Of a stretch of DNA of 64,000 nt, positions 59,760-64,000 are shown in pieces. Position 1 is the first letter of the stretch; each line of letters begins with the position of its first letter. Position numbers and translations under genes: made by a program. The notes beneath the pieces were generated by a model. That model worked only from the letters and a program-made list of their open reading frames with translations. It was not told the DNA's origin and made no database searches. This stretch comes from Bacteroidia bacterium (GTDB lineage: Bacteria; Bacteroidota; Bacteroidia; CAIKAF01): the NCBI GenBank assembly GCA_016742095.1, contig JACVCJ010000004.1:1-64000 (forward strand). The letters run 5' to 3'.

Positions 59760-60284
59760 TCAGGGCGTCCGTCTCAGCACCGCTTTCTGATAGCCGCCGG
59801 GAAGATAACTGTATACCAGGGGCACATCTTCCTGTTTGCCGCCGCTTTCTTCACGGCTGCTTTCCTGCCAGGAGACCACTTCAAAAATGATCTGCTCCGG
59901 CTGTAGTTCCAGCGATATCAGCAGGGCGGAACCTTCTACAGTGAAAATGGAAAAAACCGTATTCCCGATCTGTCTTTCTGTAAGCAGAATGGAATTTTTT
60001 TCGTCTACCGTGAATAACTGCAGGTCGCGCTGTGTCCTCCGCAGTTCGTAAGGCCGTTTATCTTCGCCGCGTTCGCTGCGGTACACCAGGGTGTAGCCCC
60101 ACACCGAGTCTTTGTGCAGTTCCGGGCCCAGCACCAGTTCCATATCGATATCGGCCTTACTGCCGGCGATCTGTAATTTACCTTTCCAGCTGCCCAGGTA
60201 CGCGCCGGGATAGGAGGCGTCCTGCGCAAAAACGCTGTCCCCGGAAAGGAAGACAGCGCATAGAATTATAAAACGTTTCAGCAT
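59760..60284 (-). CDS. Small secreted beta-rich protein, unknown function
   Basis: The 174-residue protein has a signal peptide (1-20) and a beta-rich, lipocalin-like body (YLGSWKGKLQIAGSKADIDMELVL). No family is recognised. It lies between the C45 peptidase and the membrane-barrel gene with short gaps (27 and 3 nt), so the genes 57408-61142 may form one transcript. Confidence 0.75.
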   Translation of the reverse strand: MLKRFIILCAVFLSGDSVFAQDASYPGAYLGSWKGKLQIAGSKADIDMELVLGPELHKDSVWGYTLVYRSERGEDKRPYELRRTQRDLQLFTVDEKNSILLTERQIGNTVFSIFTVEGSALLISLELQPEQIIFEVVSWQESSREESGGKQEDVPLVYSYLPGGYQKAVLRRTP

Positions 60285-60287
60285 CTT

Positions 60288-61142
60288 TTATTTTCGGGAT
60301 TCCCCTGGATTTCTTTTAGCGAAGCTAAAGATAAGAGAACCTTCCAGGTTTTGCTGGAAAAACCAGTATCCTTTTAACGCACCGGGGTTCTGCGGACGGT
60401 CGCCCGAGGTCACTTCCTTACCGGAAACGCGGTGACTGTAGCCCACCAGCGGGTTCAGTGCCAGCCCCAGCCCGAAGAAGGGCGTTATCTGCCAGCGTAC
60501 CCCGATGCGGGGAATTACACCCAGCACAATGCGCCGGTCCGTAGAAACGGTATTGCCGTAGGCCGTGAAATTATAGCTGTAATCAAACAGCTGCGTGGCC
60601 GGATCGTAAGTGCGCGTTTCCAGGTACATGGCCTCGTCGGTGCGCAGTTTCAGTGCATGATAGCCGGCATAGAGGTCAGCCCCGATGATAAATTTTACCT
60701 TGCGCAGCCCGATCGCTTTTTCGTAACCAATGGTGATACCGGCATGCGTGTTCACCAGTACGTCCAGTTTGGTCTGCGTCTGCATCATGGAATAAGAACT
60801 GCTGTCCCCGCCGACCACCGAGGGATTGGGACTGATGGGCGGGTAGATCGGTCCGCCAAAATTGCGGTAATCTATGTCGTTAATGCGCAGACCTACGCGC
60901 AGGTAGTGCTGTCCCACAAAACCCCGGGCATAATCGGCAGAAAGCACCACGCCGCGGTCGCCGTAAAAGCCCACCATCTGTCCGGCCATAGGGCCGCCGT
61001 TCAGGCGCAGCTCATGCTTACGCGGTTCCACGTAATTGGGTATTTTCCGGCGGAAAGCCGTTTTAGTAGTATCCTGGGCATACGTGTGAGCGGAAACGGA
61101 GGCCAGTAAGGCCAGGCCAAGCAGGCCGCATAACTTTCTCAT
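60288..61142 (-). CDS. Outer membrane beta-barrel-like protein
   Basis: The 284-residue protein has a signal peptide (1-22) and alternating hydrophobic strands with Gly and Tyr, ending in a C-terminal strand with Phe (GSLIFSFAKRNP). This fits an eight- to twelve-stranded outer-membrane barrel. No specific family is known to me. It is first in a leftward gene run; 61143-61430 upstream holds no convincing gene and probably the promoter. Confidence 0.75.
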   Translation of the reverse strand: MRKLCGLLGLALLASVSAHTYAQDTTKTAFRRKIPNYVEPRKHELRLNGGPMAGQMVGFYGDRGVVLSADYARGFVGQHYLRVGLRINDIDYRNFGGPIYPPISPNPSVVGGDSSSYSMMQTQTKLDVLVNTHAGITIGYEKAIGLRKVKFIIGADLYAGYHALKLRTDEAMYLETRTYDPATQLFDYSYNFTAYGNTVSTDRRIVLGVIPRIGVRWQITPFFGLGLALNPLVGYSHRVSGKEVTSGDRPQNPGALKGYWFFQQNLEGSLIFSFAKRNPGESRK

Positions 61143-61430
61143 ACTGTTTGTTTAAGGTTTGTTTATACGTCTGATGCACAGCACAGGGAACAAAACAGAT
61201 GTGATTCTCTGTTATATACGCTGTTTGACCGCTTTAGGTTTCTTTTTTGCGAAAGGGAAAGACGGCCGCCGGGACCTGCATGAGCCGCAGGCGGAGAAAT
61301 ATTCTCCTGGTACGAAGCAGGCGGCGTATGCGGGCAATGCCGCTGTGGCAAACGGAAAGGATGTGGAGATCATGCAGGATATTTAAGGTTTGTTAACAGA
61401 TTGGCGCCCCCTTTTTTTCTTTCGTATGTC

Positions 61431-61943
61431 CTAATGGCAAAAAATATCGGCACAGGAACTGGCCGCAAAGCTATCGGGCTTATGCACAAAGCGGTAACCC
61501 ATACCGGTAATATACCCCATAGCATCCTTAAACGATACACTGCTCGGGAAACGGGGATTGGCATTGATATCGGCATGAATTTCCAGTTCCACACCGTAGG
61601 AACGGATCAGGGACTCCAGTTCATAGGCCACCCCGATGCTGTAACCGATCTCCATCATCAGGCGTTCCTTCAGCGGGTAGCGGTTCAGGTCCTGCATTTT
61701 CTTCACGAACATATAACCGCCGTTGCCGCGGATGGTAAAGACCAGGGCGGTGGCGAACAACAGTTTGTCGCCCAGGCGCTGTGAATCGGTGCCGATACAT
61801 ATTTTGAAAGAAAAACCTTCGTTGCGCAGTTTGCATATTTCCTGCTCCACGGCTTCGCCGATACTGCCGTTCAGCGGTTGCCCGTAAAAGGTACGCCAGC
61901 GGTTCTCCGTGCTGCGGCCCCCGTTTTCGCCCCGTTTATCCAT
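61431..61943 (-). CDS. RNase H-like YkuK (DUF458) family protein
   Basis: The 170-residue protein has the DUF458 pattern: ICIGTDSQRLGDKLLFATALVFTIRGNGGY with the strand Asp, KERLMMEIGYSIGVAYELE, and a HADINANPRFPSS strand with DFxFHPK-like acidic sites. The fold resembles ribonuclease H. Function is unknown; it was first seen in Bacillus YkuK. The ATG at 61943 is used, since the longer frame (62012) runs through the promoter side. It is cytoplasmic. Confidence 0.88.
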   Translation of the reverse strand: MDKRGENGGRSTENRWRTFYGQPLNGSIGEAVEQEICKLRNEGFSFKICIGTDSQRLGDKLLFATALVFTIRGNGGYMFVKKMQDLNRYPLKERLMMEIGYSIGVAYELESLIRSYGVELEIHADINANPRFPSSVSFKDAMGYITGMGYRFVHKPDSFAASSCADIFCH

Positions 61944-62036
61944 AGATAATGTATTTTTAAACGTGTGTAGAAAAGCTAATGTGAATGTACTGATTTTCTG
62001 ATATACACACAATACCTTCCGGGTTGCCGCAGGGCT

Positions 62037-62573
62037 TCAGCTCCCTTCCTGCGTATGTTGCACCCACACCAGCTCGTCGGTCTTATAACCGATCTCCGAC
62101 GCTATCCGCAGGTATTTTTCCTTTATGGCTTCGGGCATGGTCTTTTCCCGCGAGAGAAACCAGAGGTAACGCAGGTTTTTACCGGCCACCAGGGCATAGC
62201 GGTAATCCGGGTCGATGGCAATTACGTTGTAGGGCGCATAAAACGGGCCGAAGAACGAAACTTTCAGGCGGCCTTCACCGGCCTCACCCGCCGGTTTCGC
62301 CTTGCCCAGGGCCTGCTGGCGGCGTTGTTTGCGGTAATTGTAGCCCCGGTTCAGCACCTGTATGCTGCCGTCGGCGTTCAGGGAATACTCGGCCGTGGTA
62401 TTGTTCAGGTTCTTCTCGAAACGGAAATCGAGCCGGGCGATCTCGTACCATTTACCCAGGTATCTTTCCTGGCGGAAACCGGTTACGGGCCGTGCGCCTT
62501 CGGGTATACTGCGGCACGAAAAAAGGCTGAGAAGAAACAGGGCGGATCCTTTTACTGCGGTTGCTGCGTTCAT
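62037..62573 (-). CDS. Lipocalin-family lipoprotein (Blc-like)
   Basis: The 178-residue protein has a lipoprotein signal (LLSLFSC) and the bacterial lipocalin signature RYLGKWYEIARLDFRFEKNL, followed by FFGPFYAPYNVIAIDPDYRYALVAG and YLWFLSREKTM. Blc binds lysophospholipids or fatty acids at the outer membrane. Length is typical. The ATG at 62573 was chosen for the signal peptide. It is divergent from the squalene synthase gene, with 143 nt between. Confidence 0.92.
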   Translation of the reverse strand: MNAATAVKGSALFLLSLFSCRSIPEGARPVTGFRQERYLGKWYEIARLDFRFEKNLNNTTAEYSLNADGSIQVLNRGYNYRKQRRQQALGKAKPAGEAGEGRLKVSFFGPFYAPYNVIAIDPDYRYALVAGKNLRYLWFLSREKTMPEAIKEKYLRIASEIGYKTDELVWVQHTQEGS

Positions 62574-62716
62574 ACATCCTCTGTATTTAAATAGGTACCT
62601 CATCTGTAAACAAAAAAGTACGGCTTTGGTTGTGGCAGAACGCTTTTTTACTGCCTCCTGTAACTAATACCCGGGGCTCCGCGTCTTAGCAGAAGTAACG
62701 ATAACAAAAAGGCCAT

Positions 62717-63880
62717 ATGATTCGTGATCTGTTGCGTTCGGCGTACTATCCGTCTGAAATTAAAGCGATGCTGAAACTGAAACTTTCGGATTCAGGCGCA
62801 TCGCATCATGCCATATTCGATACGGATATGGCGTACAGCTATGAAACACTCGATAAGGTTTCGCGTTCTTTCGCTGCGGTGATCCGTCAGCTGCCCGAAG
62901 AACTGCGCGACCCCGTATGTATATTTTACCTGGTGCTCCGCGGACTCGACAGCGTGGAGGACGATCCCGATGTACCCGCAGAACGTAAGACGGAACTGCT
63001 CAACAGTTTCTACCTGAAACTGGAAGATCCGCAGTTCAACCTGCCCGGCGTGGGCGATACGCCCGACTATAAAAAGCTGATGGCCAACTTTGATAAAGTG
63101 GTACGCTGCTACCAGGGCCTTGGCGATCAGTACAAGACCGTAATTTCGGACATTACCCGCCGGATGGGTCAGGGGATGGCCAAATATGCCGATTTCCGCC
63201 CGGATACCATCGAAGACTGGGACGAGTACTGCTACTATGTGGCCGGCCTTGTGGGCATCGGACTTTCGGCCCTGTTCTCGGCCTCCGGCAAGGAAATGTA
63301 CTGGCTCAAGAACGAAGAGCGCATCTCCAACTCCATGGGCCTGTTCCTGCAGAAGACCAATATCATCCGCGACTATTTCGAGGATTACCCGCAGGGACGT
63401 ATGTTCTGGCCGCAGAGCGTGTGGACCAGATACAACGAGGATTTTGGCTGGTTCGCCGCCAATCCGAACCACCCGCGTGCCGTACAGTGCATCAACGAGC
63501 TGGTTACCGACGCCCTGCGTCATGCGCCGGACTGCCTCGAGTACCTCAGCCTGCTGAAAGATGAAAAGAACTTCCGTTTCTGTGCCATCCCGCAGGTAAT
63601 GGCCATTGCCACACTTACCAAAGTGTATGCCAACCCGCTGGTGTTCACGCAGAACGTGAAGATCCGCAAGGGACTGGCCGCCCGCCTGATGGTGGAGACC
63701 CGTACTATGGACGATGTACGTGTCGTTTTCCGCGATTTTGCCAAGGAAATACTCTGGAAAGCCAACCCGGCCGACCCGAGCTACCGCCTTACCAAACGCC
63801 GCGTGGAAGAGATCCTTCGTCTTACGCAGGATACAGAGGATACAAACCCTAAACGATCGCAGGACTTAGTGTCTCAATAG
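62717..63880 (+). CDS. Squalene synthase, eukaryotic ERG9-like
   Basis: The 387-residue protein has the two Asp-rich metal sites DSVED (78-82) and DYFED (219-223), and boxes that recall eukaryotic squalene synthase from memory: SRSFAAVIRQLPEE, VCIFYLVLRGLDS, YVAGLVGIGLSALFSAS, SMGLFLQKTNIIRD and FCAIPQVMAIATL. It joins two farnesyl diphosphates to squalene. The C-terminal membrane anchor of the eukaryotic proteins is missing, so the protein is probably soluble or peripheral. A FAD enzyme starts 44 nt after its stop, which suggests a triterpene pathway. HpnCD-type genes are not present in this window. Confidence 0.92.
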   Translation: MIRDLLRSAYYPSEIKAMLKLKLSDSGASHHAIFDTDMAYSYETLDKVSRSFAAVIRQLPEELRDPVCIFYLVLRGLDSVEDDPDVPAERKTELLNSFYLKLEDPQFNLPGVGDTPDYKKLMANFDKVVRCYQGLGDQYKTVISDITRRMGQGMAKYADFRPDTIEDWDEYCYYVAGLVGIGLSALFSASGKEMYWLKNEERISNSMGLFLQKTNIIRDYFEDYPQGRMFWPQSVWTRYNEDFGWFAANPNHPRAVQCINELVTDALRHAPDCLEYLSLLKDEKNFRFCAIPQVMAIATLTKVYANPLVFTQNVKIRKGLAARLMVETRTMDDVRVVFRDFAKEILWKANPADPSYRLTKRRVEEILRLTQDTEDTNPKRSQDLVSQ

Positions 63881-63924
63881 TAGAAGTCTGTCTGTCATAT
63901 TTCAGGCTTTGAAAATATTGAACC

Positions 63925-64000
63925 ATGAATACACAAAGTAATGTATGCATAATCGGGGCCGGCGTTGCCGGAGGAGCCCTGGCCGCCTATCTCGCCAGGA
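63925..64000 (+). CDS. FAD-dependent oxidoreductase, 5' end only
   Basis: Only 25 codons are inside the window. The product begins MNTQSNVCIIGAGVAGGALA, a dinucleotide-binding GxGxxG (GAGVAGG) of FAD-dependent monooxygenases. Its place after squalene synthase suggests squalene epoxidase, whose start is very similar, but other FAD enzymes (such as squalene-associated HpnE, or geranylgeranyl reductase) also begin this way. It is decided by the sequence beyond 64000. Confidence 0.75.
   Translation, partial: MNTQSNVCIIGAGVAGGALAAYLAR

Noticed and set aside
61159-61386. 75-codon plus-strand frame in the gap before 61431
   Set aside because: No recognisable features, overlaps another equally weak frame on the opposite strand; too little support.

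Overview
The window looks like a chromosomal segment of a Bacteroidota bacterium, probably an environmental Chitinophagales/Saprospirales-like lineage; the order is a guess. Support comes from a secreted repeat protein with a type IX secretion (gliding-type) C-terminal domain, promoters of the TTTG / TAnnTTTG type, little sign of Shine-Dalgarno sites, and families typical of the phylum (GH92, DUF1573 pairs, DUF1599, PIG-L deacetylase next to an SSS symporter, WG repeats, a flexirubin/aryl-polyene type operon). Most of the DNA is of medium GC by eye; several AT-rich islands stand out. No rRNA, tRNA, CRISPR array or insertion sequence was recognised.

Layout. 1-5.1 kb: truncated GH92 mannosidase, a 146-bp REP-like tandem array, a serine beta-lactamase-fold hydrolase, an AT-rich cassette of overlapping small genes (membrane protein, Pro/Lys-rich protein, 26-aa peptide) and a two-gene unit whose C-terminus carries pieces resembling the upstream array. 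5.3-9.6 kb: DUF2200; an AT-rich glycosyltransferase / radical SAM / P-loop kinase operon; an orphan effector-like protein with an HExxH motif; a 93-bp x 4 repeat. 9.6-16.6 kb: NlpC/P60 hydrolase, then PIG-L deacetylase, a 32-aa membrane peptide, sodium:solute symporter and WG-repeat lipoprotein, then an AT-rich orphan nuclease-like gene. 16.9-30.7 kb: OmpA lipoprotein, DUF6624, folP, a small toxin-antitoxin-like pair, DUF1599, LpxL-type acyltransferase, GT2, aminotransferase, two DUF1573 proteins, trhO and a 3-kb T9SS repeat protein.

30.8-38.4 kb holds a tightly packed leftward gene set that looks like part of a flexirubin / aryl-polyene type II polyketide pathway: ACP, ketosynthase, chain-length-factor-like protein without the catalytic Cys, half-length ketosynthase, dehydratase, LolA-like carrier, polysaccharide deacetylase and GT2-DUF2062. 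A desaturase is divergent from it. 39.9-62.6 kb is mostly housekeeping and secreted proteins: typA, era, aspartate kinase, rnhA, bacilliredoxin, oligopeptidase B-like, M16 protease, subclass A2-like class A beta-lactamase, C45 peptidase and lipocalin. One membrane gene there (47504-48058) appears split by an in-frame amber codon.

The right edge holds a squalene synthase resembling the eukaryotic ERG9 type, followed by the start of an FAD-dependent oxidoreductase. That order would fit squalene epoxidation and possibly sterol/triterpenoid synthesis, which is rare in this phylum, but the second gene is cut by the window. The strongest candidates for something undescribed are the AT-rich overlapping-gene cassette at 3187-4168 and the REP-like element apparently absorbed into a neighbouring coding sequence.
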